64,000 nucleotides of DNA from Camarhynchus parvulus (Eukaryota > Chordata > Aves > Passeriformes > Thraupidae), in NCBI RefSeq assembly GCF_901933205.1, contig NC_044581.1, positions 15,713,501 to 15,777,500 on the forward strand, in the 5' to 3' direction. The position numbers and the translations under genes are program-made. Shown piece after piece: positions 55,201-64,000 of the stretch. The notes under the pieces were generated by a model. The model made no database searches. It was not told where the DNA came from and was given only the letters and a program-made list of their open reading frames with translations. How positions within the stretch are numbered: the first letter of the stretch is position 1; every line of letters starts with the position of its first letter.

Positions 55201-58200
55201 GATGGTTGTTCTGTAGTTAATGACCTGTCAAGGCTGGTGTCAGGAACTAATCATTCATTATTAAAACTCAGTATGAAAAGCTCTAATTTGTCATGTATAG
55301 CAGTGAATTAGGAATAACTCATCTGTCTTGCAATCTCTCCACAACAAGAAAACCCTTCTGTCCGCTTAGCTCTAAATGCATATTAACTTGTCCAAATACA
55401 CAATCTGAATAATGACCAACTATTAGTCTGTCCCCTGTGAAGTGTCTGCAGATGCATTTCTTACTCTTCCCCTCACTAAAATTGCCATAGCATTTTCAGG
55501 AAGATCTGTGGCTTTTATCTGTACAATTGCAGAGCACAATTTTTTACATAATGATCCTCCACATCCCAGTCTTCTGCTTTTTTCCTACCCACCATCTCAT
55601 TTTCTTCGCTTTTTTCCAACAAAAAAGTCAAGAATCCAATGCTCCAGGGATAGTTCACAGTTCTGTTCCCAGCTGGGAGGTACATTAAAATTCTTAGTTT
55701 TGGTCTTTCTCCCTAAGACAACAGGAACAACATGCTCATTTGTGAGATGGGGAAGAATATCAGTAGAATGAGCAAATCAATAGCGTGAACTTCCCTACTC
55801 TGTTTACTCCTGGTAAGTGCTAAAGAAGCAATGTCTTCTGCCTTTAAAGGGGAAATCTGTCTACAGTTGTGGAATATATCAGTAGCAGTTGCCAAAACTC
55901 ACCAAAAAAAGTTCTTAAAAATCTTGGGCAACAGCCAAAAAAATGGAAAAGTTAACTGAGACTGAGATTCAGCAGAGCATGGTTGGATGTCAGCTGTAGC
56001 TGAACCAGGTGTGGGGACAAGCAGGCAAATTTTTATATTAGTGGAAACCCCACAAATTTCCAAAAAGTTCCTAAGGCTATGCAAATGAAACACCCATGTT
56101 TCAATGGCAGTTCTTTCTTAGTAATTTATACTAATTTCTATTAATGGCTATATTTTAATTTCAAGCCAGCTTTAAAGTTTAACTCTGTTACTTACATTCC
56201 TGATTTTCAAGGGTAATTACACTGAAATCAATTCGTGTTCCAGACTTTAAAGGCAATATTACACTTTTTTTTTAATTATTGTTCTTAAATAATTCTTTTG
56301 TTGGACAGACATGTGAGTAAATTTTAGGCATGAACCTGAGAGTGCCTGAGAAGTAGGTTTATACCAGCTGTGTAGGTGCACTCCTTTATGTGAGCATAAT
56401 CTGCATGCATAAAATTGAAGCTGGGATTCACATCTTGTTGCTCTTTCTTTGTGACTGTCGTTTCCCATTTTTGCAATCTTCAGTCTTTCTAAACCAGAGG
56501 GAAAAAAAAGAACCATGACAGTGTGCCTGAATATGCTTTACTGCCTATCATCTGCAGCTAAATCTGTGATGTTTTAATATTGCATTCTGCAAATAAAAAG
56601 ATTTTCTTTTAAAGAAAAAGAAAAATCTATCATGGCATATTCTTCAGAATCTCCTTTTCTCAAATCCTTTCACTTTGTTGATTCATACCATACTCAGGCA
56701 CTAGTAAAGGAATAATCTGTGACTTGTTAGATTTTATGGCTTTGAAAGTCAATTACAGGGTTCAAGTCTGGAGGACTTCTACTAGAAATAGCCATTTTAT
56801 TTCTGATGATGTAACCTGTAATTGCAGTGTTGGCCATTTCTTTCTTAGTGCTTCCTAAAACCAGGTCACAATAATTCTTTAGTATTTTAAGAGAAAGAAT
56901 TGCTACCACTTTCAGAGTCTGTGCAAGTACTTCCTGTAAAACCCTTTTATTTTTAATGAGTTATTCTTTTGTATTTACATAATTCTCTAAATTCTTAAGT
57001 GTAAGGTAAAGAAAAGGTTCCTACACTATAATATAGTGCTTAGTTTACCCATTAGCTCAGCTGTAATTAACTTGTTGAAAGCTTAGAGCTTCAAAAATAA
57101 ATGAGATTATTTGTTCAAAATGCCATCAGGTCTGCTTGGAATAGCATTTAAATTATATAATGTAAATCAGTTTGACCTGTAAGTCCTTGTCATTATTTAG
57201 TGACATTTCCTAGAGAATAAATTGTTTGCAGGTTGGGCAGTGTGGTATGGAGCTTGGCAGAGAGCTATAAAAACAAATTATCCTTTCATTTTATACATCA
57301 TTTGCTCAGACAGTTGTAAAAGTGGTTTGGTTTTAGAGTAATAGAGAAGTGTCATTCAGGGTTTGCAGCAGGAGGTGCCCTGGCTGCAGAGCCCTGCGGT
57401 GGTGCCCGGCTCAGGCAGGAGCATCCCTGGCATGCAGGAGCCATGCTGGCCCTGGGAATACTCCTCAGGGCTCCTGTGTCCCCAGAACTCAGCAGTGGCA
57501 CCCACAAGAGCTCATGGGGAGGGAATTGGACAGGGCAGACACTGCCTGGGGCTCTGGGTCACCTCCCAGGGTCACCTCCCAGCTCTCTGCCCAGGGCACT
57601 GAAATCCAGCACTTGTGCTCCTGGCACTGCCACTGCAGCACAGGGAAAGAGGGGTTCCAGCAGCTCCTGCTGGTCTGGGAACACCTGAGCTGGCCAGTAA
57701 AGCATGGACAGTGATGTGTCTGAAGGAATATCATTTCCTAGGACTTCAAACCTGTAAATCTCAGGGAAACATCTGCCTTTACCTGGAACAGCAGATCTTA
57801 AACTCCACCCCCGACCAAAGCACTTAAGGCAGTTGTTTGAAAAGCAAGCAAGGGTCACTTGATTGTCTGCAAGGGATAGGGAGAGCAGGAAGTGCTGGCA
57901 AAACTCTTTCTGTCTAGTAAAGAATGCAACTCAGCTGTATTTCACCCCTTCTGGGCAGGAGTGAATGCTTTTGGAAGGGGGAGGATTGGAGCCCTGAATC
58001 TTCTGCATGGTCCATTTCCTGAGGGCACATTCACTGGGGGCTGCAGCTCCAATCTCTGCTCCCTGTGATCAGAGCAGGGTTGGGCTGGAGATCAGGGAAA
58101 GGTTCTGCTTCCCCCAGAGGTGCTGGCACTGCCCAGGCTCCCAGGGAATGGGCACAGCCCTGAGGCTGCCGGAGCTCCGGGAGGGTTTGGACACCAGGGA

Positions 58201-61200
58201 TGCACAGAGGGGATTGCTGGGGGTCTGCAGGGACAGGGGTTGGACCGGATGAGCCCTGGGGGTCCCTTCCAACTCAGTGTGTTCTGTGATTCTACATTTT
58301 TGACAAGCATTTTTACCAGTAGGTTATTAATAAAGGGCACTATCACCCTTTAGCTTTTGTTTTAAAGAAAAGAGCCTGCAGGCTGGTTGGGCTTTTTTGT
58401 TTGTTTGCTTTTTTTCCTGTGGTTTTGCCTCTGGTCCTTGTTGGGAGGGGCTGTGTGTGTGGATTTAAGAAAGTTTGAATCTGCTACAGAGCCCATTATG
58501 ATGCAAATCTGCAATCAGAAGAGCAGGGTTGCCTTGGTAAGGTCAGTCAGATTTTAAAATTTGAACTAATCTTGAACAACCACAGAAACCTACTTGTCAC
58601 ATTAGAAGTTTCCTGGCCTAGGCATAAACACAGAAACATGTTGAAGATGCTTTAAGAATCATCATTTTTATTTGGGTGTCTAAGCTCTCCCCAGTCCCTC
58701 TGTGAGTCCAGCCCGTGTCCTTTGCAGCTTAGTCCTACAGACTTGTGCTTTCCCACAGCTCCAGGGATGAGTCCTGCCTGACAGCCTGTCAGGGCCATCC
58801 TATTTGCATAGTGCTAAATTCTAATAGGAATTAATTTATTTTAATGGAACATGTACTTCAGGACACTTGTGGCTTTGAATATTTTAAGTAATAAATAATT
58901 TCTTAAGAGATTAAATATTTTCAGACTTTAAAATGAAATTGGTTTTATAAAGTGCTGAAGGACTGGTCTATCAGGAAAGTTAAACTGACCTATTGAAATA
59001 CTATCTCTGGCCTTCCTAGACGAGATTAATGTACCAGTGCAAGATTTTTTAGGAAGGGTTTGTAATTATTAATTCATTTGCTAAGCATAATCTCTTGAAA
59101 GGCGATAATAAAATTTAATACTTGTCTCAACATTTTCAAGCTGATCATGGAGCTTAAAGATGACTGAGTGTGTAGTGCAGTTTCCAAGGCTCCCTGAAGT
59201 GCACCCCAAAGTGTCACAGTTACTGGAGTACTTGAGTGTCTGCATGGGGATGTTAGGCACCTATTCACATTCTAATTTCATTTTAGTTGATTTAATGTGT
59301 GCTGCTTTCTGTCAGTTTAGTCTTCACAGACCCTTCCATGGTTATGTGCCTACTAAGCACTAGAAGACACTTCAGCATACTATGGCCAGTTCCAATTAGC
59401 CTGATTACAGGAGTGTCCATTGCCTGGCATTTTTACTCTTTCTTTTGCTCTACCCTTCTGTTGTGTCTTTGCAAATATTTTAGATTGTAAGCTTGTTGGG
59501 AAGAAGGTGAGCAAAAATACTTATTTTCATTATTGGTACCTGAGTGATCTTGAGATACCAGGACTGCTATTTGGAATTTCAAAGGTTACAGTAACAAAAA
59601 GTGACAGCATTGTTCTGACATCTTCTGCATCCCCCTGCCCCAGCTTTTTTGCAACTGGGATGTCTTTTTTCATAGTTTCTCTCCCACAGTTGTCAGAATA
59701 GGAAGAGTAATGTCTCATGGAACAAAGTTTTTTTTCCAAGTAAATGGTGAATGCCAGGACAAGAACAGAAAGTTTTACCATTCAGATTAAATAATTCATT
59801 TTATGTAAAGTACCTTATATATATCAGACTGAATCTTAAGTCCAAATAAGTTTCTTGAAATATTAAAAGAATTAGAAAATAGAAACCTATAAATATTCAG
59901 AGGCTTTATGAACCTGAGATATATATGAAACAGAAATAGATCATGTTTTCCTTAGATTTCCTCATAGTGGTTAGTGTATTTTTTATTTGCAGTTCTTATC
60001 ATGATTTATCCACTTGGCATTTGAAGAAAACACAGTTGCTTGAACAGTTTGCTTCCTGAATAGAGGAGAAGCAGAAAAATACTTTTGCAGTCTTTTTTTT
60101 CCTTCTGATCTGTCACAAGCATTGCAGAAATGCCCCTGCAGAGACTTCCTCAGACTTATCAACGTTTGTTTAGGTCAAACACTCCAAACACAGCAGTGTT
60201 TGCTGGGAGCATGCAGCTGTTGGCAGGAGTCAAACTGTGCACTGGACGGACCTTAACCAACCATCCCCACTATGAGGATAAGAATCTGAGAGAGAGAACA
60301 AAGCAGGTAAGAGATTTCTGATTTTTTTATAGTAATCCTTGCCCATGTCACTGACTCCACTCCAGAAAACAGTAATGTCCTCATGGCACACTGCAAAAAA
60401 CATCACATGCTTTACTCATGGAGTAACTTACTGTCAGGCACAGGCCCAGGATTTAACTGCTTTGGGATCTCCTGACTCACTTCTGGCAGCTGGTGAGTGT
60501 CTGAGCAGCTGTGTGCCTGAGTACCCAGCTAGTCCCAAGGGCACTGGTTTGGCTACTGTGGCATCAGTAGGTCCTGGTGCCCACTTGGACTGTTAAACCC
60601 ACATGGAGCATTCCCTGATACTCCCTTCAGTTCCCAGAGCAGCACACAGCATTTGATATAGAAACCACCCTGAGAAACTGCACATGGAGCTGGGAGGCTG
60701 TTTTCACCTACCCTTCTCTGGACTTGAGACATTCTCAAAGCCTGACAGCACCATCATGTGATGTGTAGCCAGCAGCATCCTCACCATAACACACATCTCC
60801 ACACGGAGATTTTACTGAATAAAGCATTTATAGGTTGTTTCTATAATATCTCATTCACATGGTTTCTCAGTCCCAGTTCTTTGTTTGCTCAAGATAGAGG
60901 ACAGAGCAAACAGAGCAGCAGTGAGGGGTGCTGTGGTGTGTGTTGGAGCTGAGTTCCCTTGTTGTGCAGATCTACCAGATCTATGCCAAGCGGTCTCCGG
61001 GGGAGGTGCACGGCATCCTGCGCTCCTTTGGCACGGACTACGTGATCCTGGAGGACAGCATCTGCTACGAGAGGAGGCACAGCCGGGGCTGCCGCCTGCG
61101 CGACCTGCTCGACGTCGCCAACGGCCACGTGAGTGTGACACACAGAGCAAGGTGCAAAACACAGAGCTTGACTTGGCTCTGACACCCAGCTACTGAGAGC

Positions 61201-61895
61201 TGAGGTGGCTCAGTGTGTTTGCACTGTGGGAAGGAAAACCTGCTGGGGCCTTTAGACAACCTCAAAATGGCCAGATTAACACTGCTTGCTCTTAAGGGTA
61301 TTTGGGAATAAAAAGGGGGAATCTCAGTCTGGGCAGGATAAGTAATCACTTCCTGATGAGCTGCAGGTTAGGAGCACACAAGCAGAGTAGGCTCCAAGGT
61401 GTAAAATACTTCAGAACTTCAGTTCCCTGAGGTGTGGTTCTGTTACCACTCAGTGTCAGGCGGGTTCTCAGGCATTTCTGGGGCTGAGCTGGAGGCAGAG
61501 CAGGCTGCACAAGCCCAAGCAGATCTGGACCTCTGACAAAGCAGCTTTATCCATTTAGAGACAATGTCTTACTGCTTTAAAGCTGTTTTCTTCCTCCCAC
61601 TTGTTTCATACTGTGAACAAACCTGGCCAGCCTGACCTAGTGAATGTATTGTGAAGGTTTTTATGAACTTCTTATTGCCTGGAACTGTGAGTTGGCTAAA
61701 GAAATTTCACCCATCTGTTCCATTTCATTGCAGATCATGGATGGCTTGGGAGAGAATGAACCTGATTTGAAACCTTCATTGTATCCTCGCTTCTGCGAGG
61801 AGATTAAAAAAAACCTTCCTTCTTACACCATGCACTTCACCAGGGTGTTTCAGAACAAAACATTCCACGTTTACAAACTTGCCAAGCATAAATAA
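31133..61895 (+). CDS. DPY19L3: DPY19L3 C-mannosyltransferase (complete CDS, 18 coding exons)
   Basis: The CDS is join(31133-31235, 32547-32680, 39035-39125, 39992-40113, 40316-40461, 42164-42287, 42741-42875, 44542-44673, 45648-45749, 46205-46278, 46519-46677, 48161-48283, 48634-48745, 49266-49322, 53509-53591, 60174-60306, 60970-61128, 61734-61895). All phases agree and give 716 residues, the human length as I recall. DPY19 proteins are multispanning ER enzymes that transfer mannose from dolichyl-phosphate-mannose to C2 of Trp in thrombospondin repeats and similar motifs. A first membrane segment spans about 44-66. Further hydrophobic segments lie near 155-195, 242-260, 288-306, 343-363, 416-437, 464-480 and 525-537, then a C-terminal domain. 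E90 in [13 protein letters not shown] is the likely catalytic Glu by analogy with worm DPY-19 (memory). NxT sequons N118 and N704 match the glycosylation sites I recall for human. Confidence 0.97.
31236..32546 (+). other. DPY19L3: DPY19L3 intron 2
   Basis: AT-rich unique sequence with no recognised repeat or gene. It ends in the T-rich tract and CCAAG at 32546. Confidence 0.75.
32547..32680 (+). CDS. DPY19L3: DPY19L3 exon 3 (residues 35-79, first membrane segment)
   Basis: Encodes DPPGGKLW, the first hydrophobic helix, then [12 protein letters not shown]. Donor AAG|GTAACA, phase 0. An in-frame alternative acceptor (CCAG) would start the exon at 32556 and drop three residues. The upstream AG was chosen for its pyrimidine tract and better length match to human. 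Confidence 0.93.
35581..35610. repeat. Two-copy 15-bp tandem repeat
   Basis: TGCAATGAAGGAATA is followed directly by TGCAATGAAGGAAAT. The copies share 13 consecutive bases. A small intronic slippage duplication. Confidence 0.8.
36342..36488 (+). mobile_element. CR1 LINE 3' end fragment
   Basis: CAGAGAATCTGTGGCTGCCC, CCCTGGAAATGTCCAAGGCC and AGGTTGGACACTGGGGATGG, then GGTCCCTTCCAGCCCC and CATTCCATGA, match the last ~150 bp of avian CR1 in sense orientation. Confidence 0.9.
39035..39125 (+). CDS. DPY19L3: DPY19L3 exon 4 (residues 80-110)
   Basis: Acceptor TTGCAG. Encodes [20 protein letters not shown], the most diagnostic DPY19 block, with candidate catalytic Glu E90. Donor CAAG|GTATTG, phase 1. 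Confidence 0.97.
39126..39991 (+). other. DPY19L3: DPY19L3 intron 4
   Basis: AT-rich unique DNA. I recognise no repeat or gene in it. The acceptor is TTATCATTAAG. Confidence 0.8.
39992..40113 (+). CDS. DPY19L3: DPY19L3 exon 5 (residues 110-150)
   Basis: Encodes [13 protein letters not shown] (sequon N118) and [20 protein letters not shown]. Donor CAG|GTAGGC, phase 0. The following intron is 202 bp. Confidence 0.96.
40316..40461 (+). CDS. DPY19L3: DPY19L3 exon 6 (residues 151-199)
   Basis: Encodes [17 protein letters not shown] and two adjoining hydrophobic helices ending in ACWYITN. Donor AACAG|GTAAGT, phase 2. Confidence 0.96.
40462..42163 (+). other. DPY19L3: DPY19L3 intron 6
   Basis: AT-rich intron holding a 44-bp tandem duplication (41517-41604). 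The GC-richer patch at 40735-40900 is not a repeat I recognise. Confidence 0.75.
41517..41604. repeat. Two-copy 44-bp tandem duplication
   Basis: Copies at 41517-41560 and 41561-41604 each contain TTAGCAAATATTTTCTCTAC then TCTGGGAGAAAGAGAAT. They differ only near the copy ends, suggesting a recent duplication. Confidence 0.9.
42164..42287 (+). CDS. DPY19L3: DPY19L3 exon 7 (residues 199-240)
   Basis: Encodes [20 protein letters not shown], which I recall as near-identical in human, then a hydrophobic stretch. Donor GAA|GTGAGT, phase 0. Confidence 0.97.
42288..42740 (+). other. DPY19L3: DPY19L3 intron 7
   Basis: 453 bp. An open frame runs from exon 7 into this intron to a stop at 42398, but the GTGAGT donor and downstream homology show it is intronic. 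T-rich near the 3' end. Confidence 0.85.
42741..42875 (+). CDS. DPY19L3: DPY19L3 exon 8 (residues 241-285)
   Basis: Encodes [30 protein letters not shown] and DMLPTAK. Acceptor TTGCAG, donor AAG|GTAACT, phase 0 at both ends. Confidence 0.97.
42876..44541 (+). other. DPY19L3: DPY19L3 intron 8
   Basis: AT-rich unique DNA. The 123-codon minus-strand open frame at 42696-43067 overlaps exon 8 and is a shadow. No repeat recognised. Confidence 0.75.
44542..44673 (+). CDS. DPY19L3: DPY19L3 exon 9 (residues 286-329)
   Basis: Encodes [20 protein letters not shown] and [17 protein letters not shown]. Acceptor TTACAG, donor CAG|GTAGGT, phase 0. Confidence 0.96.
44674..45647 (+). other. DPY19L3: DPY19L3 intron 9
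   Basis: AT-rich unique DNA with no recognised element. Confidence 0.75.
45648..45749 (+). CDS. DPY19L3: DPY19L3 exon 10 (residues 330-363)
   Basis: Encodes [16 protein letters not shown] and a membrane helix ending NKLIK. Acceptor TTTGTAG, donor AAG|GTAGGC, phase 0. Confidence 0.95.
45750..46204 (+). other. DPY19L3: DPY19L3 intron 10
   Basis: 455 bp AT-rich unique DNA with a C/T-rich acceptor tract (TCTTCCCCCCTTTGCAG). Nothing else seen. Confidence 0.8.
46205..46278 (+). CDS. DPY19L3: DPY19L3 exon 11 (residues 364-388)
   Basis: A 74-nt exon encoding [20 protein letters not shown] then FGATR. Donor ACAAG|GTACGA, phase 2. The open frame continuing to 46459 is read-through into a 240-bp intron. 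Confidence 0.96.
46519..46677 (+). CDS. DPY19L3: DPY19L3 exon 12 (residues 388-441)
   Basis: Encodes [20 protein letters not shown] and a hydrophobic helix (about 416-437). Acceptor TTTTTTAG, donor CTCAG|GTAAAT, phase 2. Confidence 0.96.
46678..48160 (+). other. DPY19L3: DPY19L3 intron 12
   Basis: Includes a GA-rich stretch near 47373-47400. Otherwise AT-rich unique DNA without a recognised repeat. Confidence 0.75.
48161..48283 (+). CDS. DPY19L3: DPY19L3 exon 13 (residues 441-482)
   Basis: Encodes a variable loop ([17 protein letters not shown]), then [20 protein letters not shown]. Donor ATGAG|GTATAT, phase 2. Confidence 0.94.
48284..48633 (+). other. DPY19L3: DPY19L3 intron 13
   Basis: 350 bp unique DNA ending TGTTCTTCCAG. 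Nothing else seen. Confidence 0.8.
48634..48745 (+). CDS. DPY19L3: DPY19L3 exon 14 (residues 482-519)
   Basis: Encodes [20 protein letters not shown], which I recall as identical in human, then LHLYTSQR. Donor AGAGG|GTGAGC, phase 0. Confidence 0.96.
48746..49265 (+). other. DPY19L3: DPY19L3 intron 14
   Basis: 520 bp, AT-rich, with a long T-rich tract before the acceptor CATAG at 49265. No other element seen. Confidence 0.8.
49266..49322 (+). CDS. DPY19L3: DPY19L3 exon 15 (57-nt, residues 520-538)
   Basis: A short exon encoding [19 protein letters not shown], 19 codons, phase 0 at both ends. It corresponds to the human segment ending PILILLYLCYK. An in-frame second AG at 49270-49271 could remove the first two codons. 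The upstream AG keeps the length equal to human. Confidence 0.9.
49323..53508 (+). other. DPY19L3: DPY19L3 intron 15
   Basis: A 4.2-kb AT-rich intron. It contains one short antisense CR1 fragment (50642-50702). Open frames have no recognisable domain. Confidence 0.75.
50642..50702 (-). mobile_element. CR1 LINE 3' end fragment (short)
   Basis: ATCACAGAATATTGTGAGCC and GGAAGGGACCCACAAGG match the reverse complement of the terminal CR1 sequence. Only about 60 bp are recognisable. Confidence 0.75.
53509..53591 (+). CDS. DPY19L3: DPY19L3 exon 16 (residues 539-566)
   Basis: Encodes [20 protein letters not shown] then VELMNWI. Acceptor CATTTTAG, donor ATTAA|GTAAGA, phase 2. This starts the C-terminal domain. 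Confidence 0.96.
53592..60173 (+). other. DPY19L3: DPY19L3 intron 16
   Basis: The longest intron (6.6 kb). Mostly AT-rich, with a GC-richer unassigned patch at 57350-57700 and a CR1 fragment at 58050-58295. I see no additional exon; the flanking exons join in phase. Confidence 0.75.
58050..58295 (+). mobile_element. CR1 LINE 3' end fragment
   Basis: TGGGCTGGAGATCAGGGAAA, GGTTCTGCTTCCCCCAGAGG, CAGGCTCCCAGGGAATGGGC and GGTTGGACCGGATGAGCCCT through GTTCTGTGATTCTA follow the avian CR1 3' end in sense orientation. This is the longest and best preserved CR1 copy in the window. The 5' edge is approximate. Confidence 0.9.
60174..60306 (+). CDS. DPY19L3: DPY19L3 exon 17 (residues 566-610)
   Basis: Encodes [20 protein letters not shown] and [14 protein letters not shown]. 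Acceptor TTTGTTTAG, donor CAG|GTAAGA, phase 0. Confidence 0.97.
60307..60969 (+). other. DPY19L3: DPY19L3 intron 17
   Basis: 663 bp unique DNA. Nothing recognised besides the acceptor TTGTGCAG. Confidence 0.8.
60970..61128 (+). CDS. DPY19L3: DPY19L3 exon 18 (residues 611-663)
   Basis: Encodes [37 protein letters not shown] and [15 protein letters not shown]. Donor CAC|GTGAGT, phase 0. Fifty of 53 codons end in G or C, in contrast to the neighbouring exons. Confidence 0.97.
61129..61733 (+). other. DPY19L3: DPY19L3 intron 18
   Basis: 605 bp of unique DNA with no recognised element. Acceptor CATTTCATTGCAG. Confidence 0.8.
61734..61895 (+). CDS. DPY19L3: DPY19L3 exon 19 (residues 664-716, stop)
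   Basis: Encodes [15 protein letters not shown] to the C terminus [19 protein letters not shown] with sequon N704. Stop TAA at 61893-61895. Confidence 0.97.
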   Translation: MMDGLGENEPDLKPSLYPRFCEEIKKNLPSYTMHFTRVFQNKTFHVYKLAKHK

Positions 61896-64000
61896 CATTT
61901 CCAACCGTGACTTCAAGTTCAGTATTTCACTGCTAGGACCACATTAGGAAATGCAGATGAAGTTTACAAACAGGTTACATTTGTAAGACATTTTTCACCA
62001 ATGTTTTTTTGTTTAATTACTGTGACTCTTTTTTTAGACAGTTTAATTTTGATAACATTATTGATGTTGCCAGAATTTTCATAAATTCATAAATAAATGC
62101 TAGAAGGGACTATTTTGATTTAAATTCTGACCCTCAGAATATTTAGGTTGTAATTGTTTCCCAGTTTAACTGATTGGAAGACAAGGGCAGCAGTAGGAGC
62201 ACTGCTGAGTCCCAGCCTGTGAATCTGCTCAGCAGTTCCGATTTTCCTCTCAAATGGTAGAAATGCAATGAAAGCAGCCCATGCTGCTCCTGCCCTGAGT
62301 AAGTGTTGCCTTTGTGAATCCTAAACATAGTCACAAAATGAAGCTTTGTCTTACAGTCTGATCCTTTTTGACAGATCCCTGTGCTCTTTCAGTGCCTCTT
62401 TTTTGAATTCTTTGGGAATGTATGTGGATATGAGTTTCCAGTTTTGTGAGTGTGATTGCAGAATCAGTGAGTGCGGATTAAGCAAACAATTTTGAAGAAA
62501 AATAATCTTTGGTCCAGCATTTTTAGTGATCAGAAACAAACTGGTTTATAACATTAAGTGTTTAATGATGGAGTGTTATGTATTTTTAGTGAGAAAAAAA
62601 GGCTGGAGCATGCTTGATACATGTTGCATGTTTGTATCCTTGTAAAATACTCAGAACAAACAAAAATCCAAATTTCTCAGTTTGGATTCTCAGAACACTT
62701 TCCTGTATATACTTTCTGAGCTATAGGGGATCCTTTTTCTCCTTGTATGAATCCCACTAGGATAGCAAAATTGGACAAAAGAAAAACTCATCTCTAAAGC
62801 AGCAGGAAACCAGTATTTCAAATACATTCAGATAGTAGAGCTTTGTTTTGTATTATTTCAGACACAAAGCTCTATATTTTAGCACAAAATCACTGTGTCC
62901 TTTTTCTTTAGCCTAAAACAGAGACTACCAGTATTTTCAAATGATGTGGAAGATTAAGTGAAGCCAAACCTCAATGCTGAGAATTTTGTGGTTTGTTTGT
63001 ACTCTTTGTCTTTTTACCAGCCGGAACTTTGTGCTTTGTATTGGATTTCTAAGTGTTATGAAGGTACCATATAACTTTTGCTGTGTTTTTAGCACTGCTT
63101 TGGTTTTAGATTGAAATCAAACATCAAATTTGGAAGCCTCACAGTACTCTCCATCTTGAATTAGACATCCACTAGGCTCATTTGTTTGTTAAGAAAAACA
63201 GAATTGTAATAATCAAGTGCCTCTAGGCCCAGGTTGAATTAACATTTGAACACCTATAAGACTGTTTGTGGCCTGTGCAAATAACTCAGTTATAGTAATT
63301 ACCACTGTAATTAATTTCTAATGATGGGAAACTTAAAGTGCTACAGATAGCAAACTCCACATTTAATTTAATCAAGATGTGTAATGAGATTAGCTGTCAC
63401 AACTGAGCTGGGCTCCAATTCCAAATGATTTAAGTGTTTTCCCTTTCAGTTGTACCAAGGTAAATTACCAAAGAGATGGAGATGGTTATGTCACATGCTC
63501 AAACAATTTTATATTCAGTAAATACTCATTAAACAATGTTCAACATCCTTTTGCCTTTCTCTGTGGCACAGAAGGCTGTGCTGTAGCTAGGCTGTGTTAA
63601 ATCACACGCTGACAGGAGCTGGGTTGTTACACTGAGCAGCTGAAACTCTTGAGTAATTCCTAGCCTGTATGCTTTAATGAGGTTGGAGACCACTGCAGTT
63701 TAACATAATACAATAATAAAACATTTTAATCAGTATTAAAACTTTAATTAGGCCTGTAATGATGCATGGTTCTTGCTGCAAGCCTGGGTCAGTGAATCCC
63801 TCAGTGAGTGCCTTCAGTAACTAAAAACAAGCACACAAAAGGTAAAAGATGTCTGGGCTGTATGGCTTGTTCTAGAACGCAATTGGATCTCTCTGGAGAG
63901 GTGCAGTGACTTCCTTTGGTGGAAGGGAGGATTTCCCAGGCTCAGTGATAACCTGTTGTCTGCAGAATTTACTTCTAGGTAATTTCTTAGCTGAGACTAA
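61896..64000 (+). other. DPY19L3: DPY19L3 3' UTR and downstream DNA
   Basis: AT-rich sequence without further coding exons. AATAAA at 62092-62097 would give a UTR of about 0.2 kb. ATTAAA at 63528-63533 and AATAAA at 63715-63720 are distal candidates. The UTR end cannot be decided from sequence. The next gene in the conserved order (PDCD5 in human, from memory) is not visible. Confidence 0.6.
62092..62097 (+). terminator. DPY19L3: Candidate proximal DPY19L3 poly(A) signal
   Basis: Canonical AATAAA about 200 nt after the stop codon. The downstream sequence is only moderately U/GU-rich. Confidence 0.45.

Overview
The window is nuclear DNA from a bird, most likely a passerine. The evidence is split exons with GT/AG junctions, short truncated CR1 LINE 3' ends of avian type, an avian-type retroviral solo LTR, and GC-rich CpG-island promoters set in AT-rich introns. 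It holds two protein-coding genes in the same head-to-tail order, ZNF507 then DPY19L3, as on human 19q13. No bacterial, phage or CRISPR feature is present.

Region by region: 1-5090 is AT-rich intergenic DNA. 5092-5545 is a 40/30-bp GC-rich minisatellite, followed by a second CA-rich minisatellite (5624-5835). 5860-6600 is the ZNF507 CpG-island promoter with the inferred non-coding exon 1. ZNF507 coding exons run from 8634 to 22986: six coding exons, 983 codons, ten C2H2 fingers. A long 3' UTR probably ends near 26640. 26640-29590 is intergenic. 29590-30520 is the DPY19L3 CpG island with the inferred exon 1. DPY19L3 coding exons run from 31133 to 61895: 18 coding exons, 716 codons, exactly the human length as I recall it. 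From 61896 the window holds the DPY19L3 3' UTR and downstream sequence.

ZNF507 encodes a nuclear C2H2 zinc-finger protein, presumably a DNA-binding regulator. DPY19L3 encodes an ER-membrane tryptophan C-mannosyltransferase that acts on thrombospondin-type repeats. They are neighbours by conserved synteny, and nothing in the sequence links their functions. Both reading frames are intact across every junction I reconstructed, so neither is a pseudogene.

I found no novel biological system. The items most worth checking are a 104-codon block of nearly pure G/C-ending codons at the end of the large ZNF507 exon, three in-frame tandem splice acceptors, a duplicated E-box module and minisatellites at the ZNF507 promoter, a two-codon uORF next to the DPY19L3 start, and an antisense solo LTR. 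All homology statements come from recognition and memory; no search was run.
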